Positions 42,601 through 53,184 of a DNA stretch of 64,000 bases are shown here, piece by piece. Position numbers and translations under genes: made by a program. How positions within the stretch are numbered: position 1 is the first letter of the stretch; each line of letters begins with the position of its first letter. A model generated the notes under the pieces. That model was given only the letters and a program-made list of their open reading frames with translations. It did not search any database and was not told the origin of the DNA. Source of the stretch: Skeletonema tropicum (taxonomy: Eukaryota > Bacillariophyta > Thalassiosirophyceae > Thalassiosirales > Thalassiosiraceae); assembly GCA_037178625.1 (NCBI GenBank), contig JAWZXG010000024.1:62001-126000 (forward strand). The letters run 5' to 3'.

Positions 42601-45582
42601 TCAAGGACTCCCTGCAGCAGATCGCCATCACGTACAATCACCATGTGCTCATTCCACGAGGCACCAAATGCTGTCGGTGGGGTTTTCGTTTTCCTCTCCA
42701 TTGACAAGCCAGAATAGTTGAACGAAGGATCTTCATCACGATCGTTACCTTTCCTTAGATGGTTCAATAGTGTTGAAATGACTTGTTTGCCAGTCCACAT
42801 TTCCCTAGGTTTACGAATCGCAGGAGGCATGAGCTCTATGTCTGCATCAGAACGAATTAGTTCAAGGCCTGGTAGACTACCCAGAGCCGCAAACAAGAGC
42901 TGTTGGTACTCTTCTCTTCCGATAAATGTGTTCATACAAGTTAGTTTTACACCAGCGTCGACGTGATCTTGGATAAGTCCTCTCAAAGGAGACCCATCTG
43001 TTGGCACGATAAATTGTAGGTCGGTTGATGCAATGAACTGGGACTCAGCGGCTGCCAAATAGCTTTGAGGAAAGTGGCAGTTCATTTCGTCACCATCATA
43101 ATCAGCATTGTACGTGTTACAGTTAGCGTAATGCATCCGAAGAGTGTTCTGGGTCGGACTGAACAGCACACGGACTCTATGAGCCATGATTGACGGCTTA
43201 TGGAGCGAGGGCTGCGATTTGAAGAGAGAAGTAGATTTGGTGAGACAAGCAGAACTTCAATAATTGAATACAAAACATCATGTGATAGTTTGGAATTAGC
43301 CCTCTGTACGAGCAGAGCTGCCTCAACCCCAAGCGTCTGACAAGCATATTTCTACGCCCACCAAACAAGAATTGAGACAATCATCTACCCGATCTGTGTT
43401 GTCATAATCTAACATCTGTAAATTCAGAGTGGTGCATGACTAAATAACTCTTCATTGGACTGTTCCCACCCCCACCATTTTGACGAACTGACAAATCAGT
43501 CGCAGAGAGCTGACTTACCTGACGATTCATAAGCACCATGTCCCCATCTCTCAGCTGTCTTCCAACCTTAATCACTCCATTCTCACTCAACAATCGCGCC
43601 GCAATGGCGTTTCGACTGCGCTCCTTCATCTTACTCAGATCCACTCTTTGCCCATTCGGGAATTCTACCCACACTGCTCCTGGATACTGAGATGGGCCTC
43701 TGCGAACCAAATTTTGCATATCGGCAACATTCAATGGAGTAACCGGGGTAGGAAAAGTCAAAGTTTTGGCAAAGTAGAGCGGCAGGCCAATCTCATTTGT
43801 ACCAATGTAGGGGTCGGGAGAGATAACACTTCGACAGGCATAATTAACGCGTTTACCCATCATGTGTTTGCGGAAGATACCCTCCTTCTTCTCCAGCAGC
43901 TGTCGGATACCATTCGGAGCAGTGCCGGTGTTGCCGCTGGGGTCTCGAGAGGAATCCATGAAACAATTGACAGTAGTTTGCAAGTCGACCCAGACACCCA
44001 ACGAGTTGGCTTGAGTTTTATCCTTGTCATCTTGAATCTTTTTAAGTTGCGATGCAATAGGTGTCGCCCCACCGTTGTCACCATTGTTCGAAGCCAGTGA
44101 ATGCTTCAACTCAACCTCTTCTTGTGCCAGTTCGTGAGATGTGGCAAATCCACTCCTCAAACGCGCGTTGAGTTCAAGCACCTTGGACAGGTAGTAGTTC
44201 TGAGAGTGCTCAACTGTCATGTTCCCCATGACCACGGGGGGACGGAATCGACTTGGGGGGACAGGGATAGTACGCATGAAGAAGAGTGTGTACCCGTTAC
44301 CCCCTCCGCTTACCTGCTCTGCAGCATTGGATGTAGATCTTGGTCGGTTGCCATTGGCAGTAGAATCATGTGCGTAGCTAGACTGATAAGTCGACGTGGA
44401 CGCATTCCCTTCTGGAGAATGAGCACTGCCGAAGAATTTGGTACAGAGGAATGGTTGCTTCTCCCAAGTCAAACGACACTGCGCCTCAACTTCCAACGCA
44501 TGCATGAATTTATCTTGCTTCGAAGGATCATCTTTGGATTTTGTAGCCTCCACGGTTGCTTTACGTGAGATGCCCCCGCCCGTGGGATCAATCTCCTCTT
44601 CTTCATCATCCTTACTTGACTTCTTTTTCTTCTTTTTCCGTCTATCAGCTCCCTCTTCCACTGCCTCATCATCAATCAAATGAGACTGGGCATCATGGAA
44701 TTCATCATCACTCTCCACCACATCATCCATAACCTCATCTTCCGAGTCGGGATACTCATCCTGCCCATCACTAATACCCCTCGCCAACGCAGGACGAATA
44801 CGTATCCTCTCCCCCAAATTGCTCTTCTTATTCTTCGCCGAGAGGGGCTGTTGAAAGATCTTATTGAACTGATCATGACGAATTTTTGGACTGAATGCAT
44901 TACAATTGTGACACTTGGCACTCTTGGTACATTCCGATTGAAAGTCCTTGAGCAACTTCCTCCGTGCTGCACGCTCATGCATCGTTAGCACCACATTCTC
45001 CTCATCACCCACCATGGCGAGTTTTTGATTGAGCAATTGATCTATCTTGGTTGCCGATTCGGAGATGGTCTCCATCCGTGCCTGTCGGGTGCTAATCTTC
45101 CCCTCTAGTTTGCCCTCCCCCGCTTTTTGGGTGAGTACTGCCAACTCCCTATCGAGATCTAGCGCCTCATTGATCTTACCAATATCGATCAAGTGCAACT
45201 TGGCTACGAAGACCTTGCACTGTCGTCGTGACAGTCGGAATTCATGACATGCCAGACATTTAATTTTCATAAACATCAATAACTTGGGAAAGAACAGTGG
45301 ATGAAAGACCGGCACGCACAGCTCGATATGTCCAAAGTGACCGGGGCATAAACTTGGGACATTGCCGCATGTTATACAGGGCACGCCGTCGTTACTCCCA
45401 GAGGCGGTTGGGCCGAGAAGTGGATCGTAGAGACCTCGTGGTAGGGGGGTTTGGAGCGCATCGTAGGCGACGGAGGAGGATATCTCGCAGACGGAACGTT
45501 GGCGGACTTCGTCGTCGGTGTAGACTCCGAATTGGATGGAGCTGGGTTGATGGCGGATTATAGATTGGTTAATGTTGGCCAT
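39602..45582 (-). CDS. RPA1: DNA-directed RNA polymerase I largest subunit
   Basis: Catalytic subunit of Pol I, which transcribes the large rRNA precursor in the nucleolus. Three exons, 45582-43519, 43211-42114 and 42016-39602, with introns of 307 and 97 bp; all junctions are phase 0 and give 1858 residues. The splices restore [20 protein letters not shown] and [18 protein letters not shown], both strongly conserved. Features: clamp-head zinc site ([17 protein letters not shown]), [16 protein letters not shown] with the three catalytic Asp residues, [18 protein letters not shown], trigger-loop and bridge-helix region ([20 protein letters not shown]), and GIPRLREI. Two acidic, Lys-rich low-complexity blocks, one in the N-terminal third and one before the C-terminal region, are as usual for Pol I. 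The C-terminus ([26 protein letters not shown]) has the Pol I form and no heptad CTD, which excludes Pol II. Confidence 0.97.
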
Positions 45583-46096
45583 GGTGGTTGTGATCTACTA
45601 CTAGCAATCTCCTCCTCTACTGTCTCCTCATGTTCATGATGGCAAAGTGCCGAAAGTGCTGGAGTGATGGTGAAGGTGAAAAGTGAGTGATGGCCGCCTG
45701 GCCTTCACAAAATGGCGGGAAAATAGAGAGAGAGAATAGAGAAAAGTCACGTGTCTCACTTGAGTCTCGACCAACAATCAAGCAAGCTGTGCTGCAACAC
45801 CTTTGTTGTATTGTGTAGTTCTCTAGCTTGCAATCCTTCATGCAGATGGCCCTGCTTACCACTTTATCTGTGTTCTGTGCGGACTCTGCTCAGGTCTCAG
45901 GGAGTCTTCCCCTATCATTATCATGTCAAAGGCGAGGTCAAGGTCATCTCAAGCGTAGTGTATTCAAAGAAGTGAAACCACCAGATCTACACTACCACCA
46001 TGACTTTTCTATATGTACTCAGTCTTAGTCTTAGGTGTTACTCTAACTCAACTTAAGAAACATTCTTTCTATCCTTCCTCCATCCACCCATCTCTC
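45583..46096. promoter_or_regulatory. Region between WDR12 and RPA1 (promoter of RPA1)
   Basis: 514 bp between the stop of the upstream WDR12 gene and the RPA1 start codon, both on the minus strand. It must hold the WDR12 3' end and the RPA1 promoter. I see no gene in it. Confidence 0.4.
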
Positions 46097-47798
46097 TCAC
46101 AAGGCAAACTTCTTCACCACACAATCACTTCCACCACTGTATATAAAGCCATCACCAAACGCCAAACAAAGCGACTTCTCACCCTTATTCGTTGTAGCCT
46201 TTACGGTATGAAGTGGGAGTGATGATCGAATATCCCAAACTTTGAGTGTTCCATCGTGAGAAGTTGTGGCGAGGACGAATGGGTCTGTTGGAGACCATTG
46301 GACGGCGGATACCCATGACTTGTGACTGTATAATAGTATAGATAAAGGAAAGAATAGTATTGCAATAGCAGTTGGGATAGCAGGTGAGTCCATCATCTAT
46401 CGAATGAGTACACAATAGAATACACAAAAAGTGATATCCACAAAATACGTACCTCTGCCTCAAAGTCTTATCCGCAATCTGACTCCCCGAACTCCCATCA
46501 CCATTCGTTCTCATATCCCACAATCGCACTGTACAATCTGGACTACCAGTAGCCACCACATCACTATTCGAACAACGACTCAATGATGTCACGACACGAC
46601 TTCCATTTAGTGCAAGTATGCAATCCATACGTGATACATCGTATACTTTGAGTCCGTGGTCCCAACTTCCAGTGAGGAGGGTGGATGGTAAGATGGTGGA
46701 GGAGTTGTTATTGTATCCCCATGCCAATCCAGAAATGTTGGAGGAGTGTGCTCGTACGGATTGAATGGGTTGTACTTCTTGAATTGCTGCTGCACTTCCG
46801 TCATTGGAGGATGATGTCGACTTGCTATTATTGTCCTTTCTCTTTTTAGATGCTTTACTGCCAGTAGTATCACCTCCAACATCATCATTACTACTACTAC
46901 TACTACTACTTCCAGGTACATTCCAAATTGCCAATCCTCCATCCCAATCACCACTTGCCATGATTCGTTTCCCATCATCATCAGCTGCAGCTGCTGCTCC
47001 AGCAAGAGCAACACTACTGATTGAATTCCCATGTCCACCCGAATATACCGCATGTAAACTCATCTCATCCTTCTTGGAGTTATAAGCATGTGTTACCAAT
47101 GTCTGATCCATGGATCCAGTTGCAATATACGTCATACCACTACTACCATCATCATTCGAAGCAACATCTGTTAGTGACGACATGCACTTGATTGGACCAC
47201 TATGTGCCGATATTACACATCCACTTCTCAACTCTCCTCCTCCTCCTCCCTCCTCCTTGGCATGCTGTTGTACAAACGTACGAATCACTCCATCGGCACC
47301 ACCACACAACAATCGATTCTCCACCGAATTATAATCCATAACCATAATCCAATCGGGAAGTTGTTCACTCTCCCCGTCCTTTTTGGGGGGCAATCGTGCC
47401 GGAAAGTAGTGAAGTTCGAGTGCATGTTCGGTGCTGAGACCCATGTTCCGTGCGGCCGAGTCGAGGGGGAGACGAAGGAGTTTGTCGTTTAGGAGGAAGT
47501 CGAATGGTATGGCTGGTAGTCGATCTTCATCATCCTCATCATCATCGCTACTAGCATCGCTGTCATCATCGTCGTTGGCGTCACCACGATCCAACAAGTG
47601 ATTGACAATTGCGCTAAGACCACGCTTACGAATGTTGGATGGGACAGCCATGGGTTCGGATGGTAATTCGAGTTGATGACGATTGTGACGTACGGAGGGG
47701 GAGAGGTGGAAGGAGACACGGATTTTGGTTTGTTGTTTGTTGTTGCCATCATCATTGGCTGTTGTTGGGTCGATGGACATTTCGTCGGAGGAGGACAT
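46097..47798 (-). CDS. WDR12: WDR12/Ytm1-like ribosome biogenesis WD40 protein
   Basis: Component of the PeBoW (Pes1-Bop1-WDR12) complex needed for 27S pre-rRNA processing and 60S subunit assembly in the nucleolus. Exon 1 is 47798-46453, exon 2 is 46325-46097; a 127-bp GTACGT...CAG intron; 524 residues. The N-terminal NLE domain reads IRVSFHLSPSVRHNRHQLEL, VPSNIRKRGLSAIVNHLL and FDFLLNDKLLRLPLDSAA. WD repeats follow (SAHSGPIKCMSSL, ASGDWDGGLAIWN, LTGSWDHGLKVYDV, ATGSPDCTVRLWDMR). Exon 2 supplies SHKSWVSAVQWSPTDPFVLA, SHDGTLKVWDIRSSLPLH and the final SGGSDCVVKKFAL. A Ser/Lys-rich insertion lies in the middle of the propeller. The ATG at 47798 (MSSSDEMSID) fits; an apparent upstream extension starts only at a TTG. 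Confidence 0.93.
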
Positions 47799-48082
47799 GT
47801 TTTTGTTGTGTGTGTGTGGATGTATGACTTTTGAATTCAAAGTCCTATTGCAGGTCGATTATATTAAATGGACTCGATGTAGGCAGAGGCGGTAGTAGAT
47901 TGCTACAATACGGACTAAGAGATGACAGTACTGTGGGCTCACAACAACATGGTCGAAGTCGAAGAACAAAAGCAAAGAAAGCTTTGATGGATGGTGACGG
48001 TCTGTATGTCACCTTTCCCGCCAAAAAGAAAAGATATGCACCCCTATTTTCTATTTTGCAACTGCATGCAACTCGCTCCACG
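47799..48082. promoter_or_regulatory. Divergent promoter between WDR12 and PHO88-like genes
   Basis: About 285 bp separate the two divergent start codons. The palindrome CTTTTGAATTCAAAG near 47829-47843 lies inside it; because it is symmetric it makes an apparent open frame start at mirror TTG codons on both strands. No TATA box is clear. Confidence 0.4.
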
Positions 48083-49585
48083 ATGACAAGATCCATCAAG
48101 ATACGACGCCGACCAGCTGTAAATAGCAAAGCAACGGCGAATCACAATAGCAATACTAAATACCTAAGAGTATCAACCATGAAGAGACCAATAAAGGCCA
48201 CCTCCGTCCTATGGATGGCAGCAGCTACACTACTAGCAGCAGTAGTACTGCTGCCATCCTCCTCCACAGCAGAGATAATGACAGGAGGTGTCGTCGGTGG
48301 CACCTCCTCCTCCTCCTCCTCCTCCTCATTGCACAAGACATGGTCGAAATTCATACAACGCCAGTCGTTGATATCCAAGTTGGACGAACCCTCTTCATCC
48401 TCTACAGCTGATAATGATAATAATCATCGCCGCACTACTGCAGGAGGTCTAGCCAAACTTCCATGCTTCGTACGACGATTGCCATCAACATCACAGCTAC
48501 TACAACAATCGACACCACTCCACAAAACAACAAAACCACAGTCCATGGTAGATATCGAATGGTCATTGGCAACTGGGCATATCATCACTAAAATAAGGGG
48601 CGGGGCAGTAGTAGGTGATGATACGACTGATGATGAATCTTCCTCTGACGAAGACGAATATGATTCGGAATATGATGAGGAGTATGACTCGGAATACGAG
48701 GATGAAACTGACAACGACGACGAAGAAGAAGAACAAAATGACGATACTATCGTCTCATCATTAACATCATCCTCACTCCAATCATCCCTCCGTTCCAAAT
48801 CATCATCCAAACAACAACCACAATATGATGATGTACTAGCCCCACCAGCAATGCAACAACTCGTTATTTCACTCGGAGTTATGTTCCTCTCTCAACGGAT
48901 TGATATATTGGATACCAAGACTGTACGAATTGCACGATTTGCATTTGTGACATATGTGGCGATTATGCAGGTATTTTTATTGTATGTGAGATTTCGTGCC
49001 AAGGCGATTAATGATCGTACGGAGATTACATTGTCGAATCCGTTGGCATCATTGGTTCAAGGTGCAGCAGCAGCAGGGGGGGCAGGCGGTGGTGGTGTTG
49101 GTGTTGGTGGTGGGGGAAACTTTATGGTCAAAGCCCTCGCGGATCAAATGCTATCAAGCACAACGACCATTTACGAATATGATTTGGCACAAGCAAAAAA
49201 GATGAATTCGGGATTGTTAATGCCAATGATATTTTTGTACTTTTTGCATTTTAAGATGAAGCAGGTCCAGCCTCTTTTGATGCAGACTGCTACGGGGGTG
49301 ATGAATATGGTGTATAGTCCGTTGTTTCAGGTGTATGTGCTGGGGAGGAATTTGGAGAGGCCGTTTAAGCCTCCGGGGAGTTCGATGTTGGATGCTTTGC
49401 AAACGGAGGAGGAGGATGGAGAGAGTAGTGCTAGTAGTGAACAGGGTGTAGATGATGAAGATGATGTGGAAGAAGATGATGTGGACGAGGATGAGGAAGA
49501 ATCAGAGGAGTCTGAAGGAGAGAGTGATGAGGGAGAAGAGGAAAGTGATGGGGATGAAAGTGAATATGACACGGATGAAGAATAA
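48083..49585 (+). CDS. PHO88: PHO88/SND3-family ER membrane protein with acidic extensions
   Basis: The family is an ER membrane protein linked in yeast to phosphate transport and to SRP-independent protein targeting (SND3). The core lies at about residues 250-420 counted from ATG 48083: QQLVISLGVMFLSQRIDILD, FAFVTYVAIMQVFLLYVRFR then AKAINDRTEI, YDLAQAKKMNSGLLMPMIFL, YFLHFKMKQVQPLLMQTATG and SPLFQVYVLGRNLERPFKPP, all in the order seen in Pho88 proteins. Unusually, the N-terminus has a signal-like hydrophobic segment (ATSVLWMAAATLLAAVVLLP), a Ser-rich region and an Asp/Glu-rich stretch. The C-terminus is a roughly 65-residue Asp/Glu/Ser tail. A second candidate start, ATG 48179, gives a more compact signal sequence. 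A Gly/Ala-rich loop sits within the core. No intron is seen. Confidence 0.8.
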   Translation: MTRSIKIRRRPAVNSKATANHNSNTKYLRVSTMKRPIKATSVLWMAAATLLAAVVLLPSSSTAEIMTGGVVGGTSSSSSSSSLHKTWSKFIQRQSLISKLDEPSSSSTADNDNNHRRTTAGGLAKLPCFVRRLPSTSQLLQQSTPLHKTTKPQSMVDIEWSLATGHIITKIRGGAVVGDDTTDDESSSDEDEYDSEYDEEYDSEYEDETDNDDEEEEQNDDTIVSSLTSSSLQSSLRSKSSSKQQPQYDDVLAPPAMQQLVISLGVMFLSQRIDILDTKTVRIARFAFVTYVAIMQVFLLYVRFRAKAINDRTEITLSNPLASLVQGAAAAGGAGGGGVGVGGGGNFMVKALADQMLSSTTTIYEYDLAQAKKMNSGLLMPMIFLYFLHFKMKQVQPLLMQTATGVMNMVYSPLFQVYVLGRNLERPFKPPGSSMLDALQTEEEDGESSASSEQGVDDEDDVEEDDVDEDEEESEESEGESDEGEEESDGDESEYDTDEE

Positions 49586-50709
49586 ATAGAATTTGGCCAA
49601 CAGCTCAATAATTGCATTATACAGCATTAATTATGTTGTTGTTGTTGGGGTATCACAGTTAAAGTATTGATGCATACTAACTCATCACACCATCTGATTC
49701 AATCGTTGGTGGTGTCCTTGTAGAAACAGACACGGGAAGTGTAAGAGTCATCATCTTTGATGATACATCTATCGTGACTTGGATTCAATTCACCAATAAA
49801 TCATCGTACATCTCACAGTTGAGAAGTAGGAGTAGATAATATGTATCTTCTATTTTCGGCTAGCTAGAGTATCCGCGATAAGAAAGTCGCAACAAAATTT
49901 TTGTTGCGAATTAATTTTAGCTATAGGCGACACCGCACAAAACACGAAACAACCATGTGAGTATGCCCTCCATAGAGCGCACCTATCAACATGTTGAACC
50001 CAAACTGATACCCAGAATCTCTTGAGGAAGTATATTCAAATTCAATTATTAACTAGTTGACCATTATATAACTACTAGATAAAGCGCAAGCATCGGTCCA
50101 AAATGGCCTTTTTCAGCTAGTAAATAGAGTGATTCTATGTATGACGCATGCGTATATGAGCACCTATGCAGCCGCTGTAATGCGAGTATGTAGTGAATAT
50201 GATGACTCCCAGCGGCTTAATCGAAAGGTAATAACATGTACTATCAACTTATGGCCGGTGCAGGTAGGTAGAGGGTCGATGTTGAGTGTAGTGAGGCGCT
50301 GGTTTCAGTCGATGTGCAAAAATATTTTTGTTGCGAATAAATTTTGTTGCGATTTTCTTACCTACCATAATAGAGCCAGCGTGCGTGTGAGGGCATCGGC
50401 ACCTTTCGCAAGATCAAGACTGCCATCTTATTTTGAGGATGGTGCGACAGTAGCTTTGCGCCGACCACCACCTCATTTTCCGCAACAAGCAACATCATGA
50501 ATAAGCAACATGAACATGAACATACGTTTGCTTCTCTCTCTAGAGAGAGACAGTTACTTTGTGAGCAATCGTCTGCGTCAAAATCCACAAGTGGAATAAT
50601 CATTACCACCGACAAGTGCGTGCAACAATTTTGAGGCAAAGCACTGAGAGAGCACCGAGTACGGAACACATTCTCAAGAAGTCAACTTCTTCTCTCCACC
50701 AGGCAAATA
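49586..50709. other. Intergenic with one MITE-like element
   Basis: No gene seen between the PHO88-like stop and the LPA1-like start. It contains the element at 49879-50360 and a CTCTCTCTAGAGAGAG palindrome near 50532. Its final 150 bp should hold the LPA1-like promoter. Confidence 0.45.
49879..50360. mobile_element. MITE-like element, TAAGAAAGTCGCAACAAAAT ends
   Basis: TAAGAAAGTCGCAACAAAAT at 49879 is inverted as ATTTTGTTGCGATTTTCTTA ending at 50360, with one mismatch. Each end also carries a second TTTTTGTTGCGAAT motif just inside. Together with CGCAACAAAA at the left end this forms a sub-terminal palindrome. The 480-bp interior has no convincing ORF. Confidence 0.6.
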
Positions 50710-52185
50710 ATGACGAGCTTAAGAGCCGGAAAGCCTCTTCGGCTGCAGAAAACAACGTTACTCCTTCTTTCTTTGTTCCTAACCCTTATTACAAGTAGTA
50801 ATTCATTCACGTCACCACAAGCTTTTTCAACTTCTTCATCTTCGAGGTACGCAGCCACAAGAACACCAAAAATATCATCATCTTCATCACCAACAACAAC
50901 TCGGCTGTACGCCAATCAATTCGACATTACAAAACCAACATTCGATCTATTCTCCTTCCGCCAAATACGATCCGATGCACTACTGCGTTACAACTCACTA
51001 AATCAAAGCGAACCACTGCGCATCAACCTCTTCTTACTATTGACAGTAACCTTCTTGGGATATCCACTCTGGTGCGAATCAGTCACTGGAGAGCTGCCAA
51101 CAGCGCTTTCTTCAGTCGGTGCAGCAGCCGCGGGGGTAGGATGCGGTGCACTATTCAATAGGGAGAGGTCACGACGATCAAATCAGTTGAATCGGATGGA
51201 GAAGGAGTTGAACGCAGAGAGTTTAGAAGTGAAGTTGCCTGTGAATAAGGCAATTACTACGGTGAGACCAACGGCGACATTGAAGCAGTTGAAGAGTAAG
51301 CGCAGAATTGTAGCGCTTCGTGGGAACAAAGACCAGTTTGCAGAGATTATGGATATGTTGTGTAGTTTGAGGAGAAGATTTGTTCAAAGTCAAACTCTAG
51401 TAGTATTGGTGCCTACGGACGGATCAACAAAGGAAGAATGGGGATGGGATGATAATCAAATGGCGAGTTCGCTATGGTTGGCTGATGCAACAAATATTGG
51501 ACAATTTCTTAATTACTTCCGCGAACTATTAGGTAGTGATGAAGATGTTTCTTCAAACGACGATGAATTGGCATGGTTTGCTCTCAATTTCAAGGGTCGA
51601 TCAATCGCTTCTGGACTCGGTGAGGCACCAAAGATTTTGGAGCTCATGGGACAGCAGCTACAGCCGATGGAATTGATTGATGACACTGATGCTGCAGTTG
51701 TTCCTGTTGATATGCCTGTAGCGAATGAGATTTTGGAGTGTCAAAATAAGTTTTACAATGTGCTTACTAGCTCTAGTGACAAAGAGAAAATGGAAGCAAT
51801 TTTCACTGATGGAAAGATGCCAGAGGTCAATGAAGTAATTGAGGCAGGTGGACGGATTGACGGATGGGTTGAATGCCTCAAACCAGATGCAAGACCAGCC
51901 AACATGGTGATTGCCGATCAGGATATCTTTGTTTCATCACCTACACTTGCATTCTCTACTTGTGTTGAATTTCCTCCCAACGCAGGTATCGACGGTGCGA
52001 CGCTGTTGGCATCGCAGAGATGGATTCGTGAGACAGCCGATGATGAGTGGAAGTTAGAGTTACATCAGACAATACCATGGGCAGCTGGCACTAGGGCAGG
52101 GGGCACTCTACGGTGTGATTGTCGTGGTTGTGTTGCTTTGACCAGTAGCCAAGAGAAAAGGACATTTGGTGGATTGATTGGGTAG
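50710..52185 (+). CDS. LPA1-like plastid protein with SnoaL-like C-terminus
   Basis: 491 residues, no intron. A hydrophobic signal peptide (LLLLSLFLTLITSS) followed by NSFTSP resembles the diatom plastid presequence. A Ser/Thr-rich transit-like region runs to about residue 75. The segment LRINLFLLLTVTFLGYPLWC followed by ESVTGELPTALSSVGAAAAG resembles the two-helix membrane region of LOW PSII ACCUMULATION 1 proteins, which assist photosystem II assembly in thylakoids. Residues about 165-310 form a predicted alpha/beta region. Residues about 345-470 (CQNKFYNVLTSSSDKEKMEA to LHQTIPWAAGTRAGGTLRCD) look like a SnoaL/NTF2-type fold. The plant LPA1 TPR repeats are not evident. Function is inferred from family resemblance. 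Confidence 0.6.
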   Translation: MTSLRAGKPLRLQKTTLLLLSLFLTLITSSNSFTSPQAFSTSSSSRYAATRTPKISSSSSPTTTRLYANQFDITKPTFDLFSFRQIRSDALLRYNSLNQSEPLRINLFLLLTVTFLGYPLWCESVTGELPTALSSVGAAAAGVGCGALFNRERSRRSNQLNRMEKELNAESLEVKLPVNKAITTVRPTATLKQLKSKRRIVALRGNKDQFAEIMDMLCSLRRRFVQSQTLVVLVPTDGSTKEEWGWDDNQMASSLWLADATNIGQFLNYFRELLGSDEDVSSNDDELAWFALNFKGRSIASGLGEAPKILELMGQQLQPMELIDDTDAAVVPVDMPVANEILECQNKFYNVLTSSSDKEKMEAIFTDGKMPEVNEVIEAGGRIDGWVECLKPDARPANMVIADQDIFVSSPTLAFSTCVEFPPNAGIDGATLLASQRWIRETADDEWKLELHQTIPWAAGTRAGGTLRCDCRGCVALTSSQEKRTFGGLIG

Positions 52186-52262
52186 ATTCGATAATGATAC
52201 TAATTATATACACTATGTATCGCGATAGAAACTCTTCTTGTTTAGTCTCCCCTCTTGAGCAT

Positions 52263-52805
52263 CTAAAGCTCGTCATCAACACCTAATTGTAGATTGCACA
52301 CTCCCATCTTTTGATTCAAATCCTCCTGATCAAAATGATCCAACCACCGAACCAACTTGCCGTCCTCATCCACTTCAATCATCAATCTTGACATTGCATG
52401 CACGTGACAATTCCCAATCGAGGCAAAGAATAACTTGTCCATCGAACAAACATTGTTTACTACAGACACCTCGCTCATAATGATTTCGGTATATCTCAAT
52501 ACATTGGGATTAAACGCAGTCAAGAACCATCCCATCAAGTCGTCTTTATCAAAATTGGACAGTTCTGACCCTATACCGCCCCCAAGAGGACAAGCAAAGT
52601 AGGTATCTGATTTACGTTCTGTGGAGACGTTGTCTACGAATGCGCGTAAATCATTTTCGGTTGTCCATTGTTGTTTTGGGAAGGCCAATTCGAATGCGTT
52701 GATGCATTGTGCGCGTATGATTTCTGCTCCCATGGCGGAGGAGGTTGTTGGGAGTAGGAGGAGGCATGTTAGATGGAAGAGGAGATGAGTGATGATGGTG
52801 CTCAT
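52263..52805 (-). CDS. Small secreted or ER protein, unrecognised
   Basis: 180 residues from ATG 52805, where a clear signal peptide begins (IITHLLFHLTCLLLLPTTSSA). The frame extends to ATG 52892, but that start would bury the signal. Mature part: INAFELAFPKQQWTTENDLR, SDTYFACPLGGGIGSELSNF, DKDDLMGWFLTAFNPNVLRY, TEIIMSEVSVVNNVCSMDKL, then ARM-like DHFDQEDL at the end. The pattern of a 'W..AFNP' loop followed by beta strands and a WLDHFD end resembles SnoaL/NTF2-like proteins but is not diagnostic. It ends 77 bp from the stop of the LPA1-like gene, tail to tail. Confidence 0.6.
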   Translation of the reverse strand: MSTIITHLLFHLTCLLLLPTTSSAMGAEIIRAQCINAFELAFPKQQWTTENDLRAFVDNVSTERKSDTYFACPLGGGIGSELSNFDKDDLMGWFLTAFNPNVLRYTEIIMSEVSVVNNVCSMDKLFFASIGNCHVHAMSRLMIEVDEDGKLVRWLDHFDQEDLNQKMGVCNLQLGVDDEL

Positions 52806-52892
52806 GATGTTATTGATGATGCCGTCGAGAATGATGCTGCAACTTCTTATCTCAGAGTATCTAATCATAGATGGTCGAGGAGCACAAAGCAC

Positions 52893-53184
52893 AGAGCACG
52901 CACTTATGATTGATGTAATCGAAGGATATCATCGCGAACTCTTGTATTATACATAGCTTGCTTGCGCTGTCAAAAGATTTGTTCCTCTCGCCCCAATTTC
53001 AGTACTAATTCCTACTCTAGAGGTACGTTGTCCCTCTGCTATTTATACAAAAAGGGGGCAAAAAAAGCCTGAGCCCTCCATGAGCCCCTACAAAATACAA
53101 AATACAAACATAAACCACAGCAATGATGACTATCGCATGGGCTGATCGAGACAACCTCCTCCACTAGTAGACAACAAATAAATA
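52893..53184. promoter_or_regulatory. Divergent intergenic region
   Basis: About 290-380 bp between the small secreted protein (minus) and the glycosyltransferase (plus). Contains an ACAAAATACAAAATACAAAC tract near 53090. No gene seen. Confidence 0.35.

Noticed and set aside
47831..48082. Apparent N-terminal extensions of both the PHO88-like and WDR12 frames, each reading MNSK
   Set aside because: Both begin at TTG codons inside one EcoRI-centred palindrome (CTTTTGAATTCAAAG), so the resemblance is a symmetry artefact. Real ATGs lie further in.
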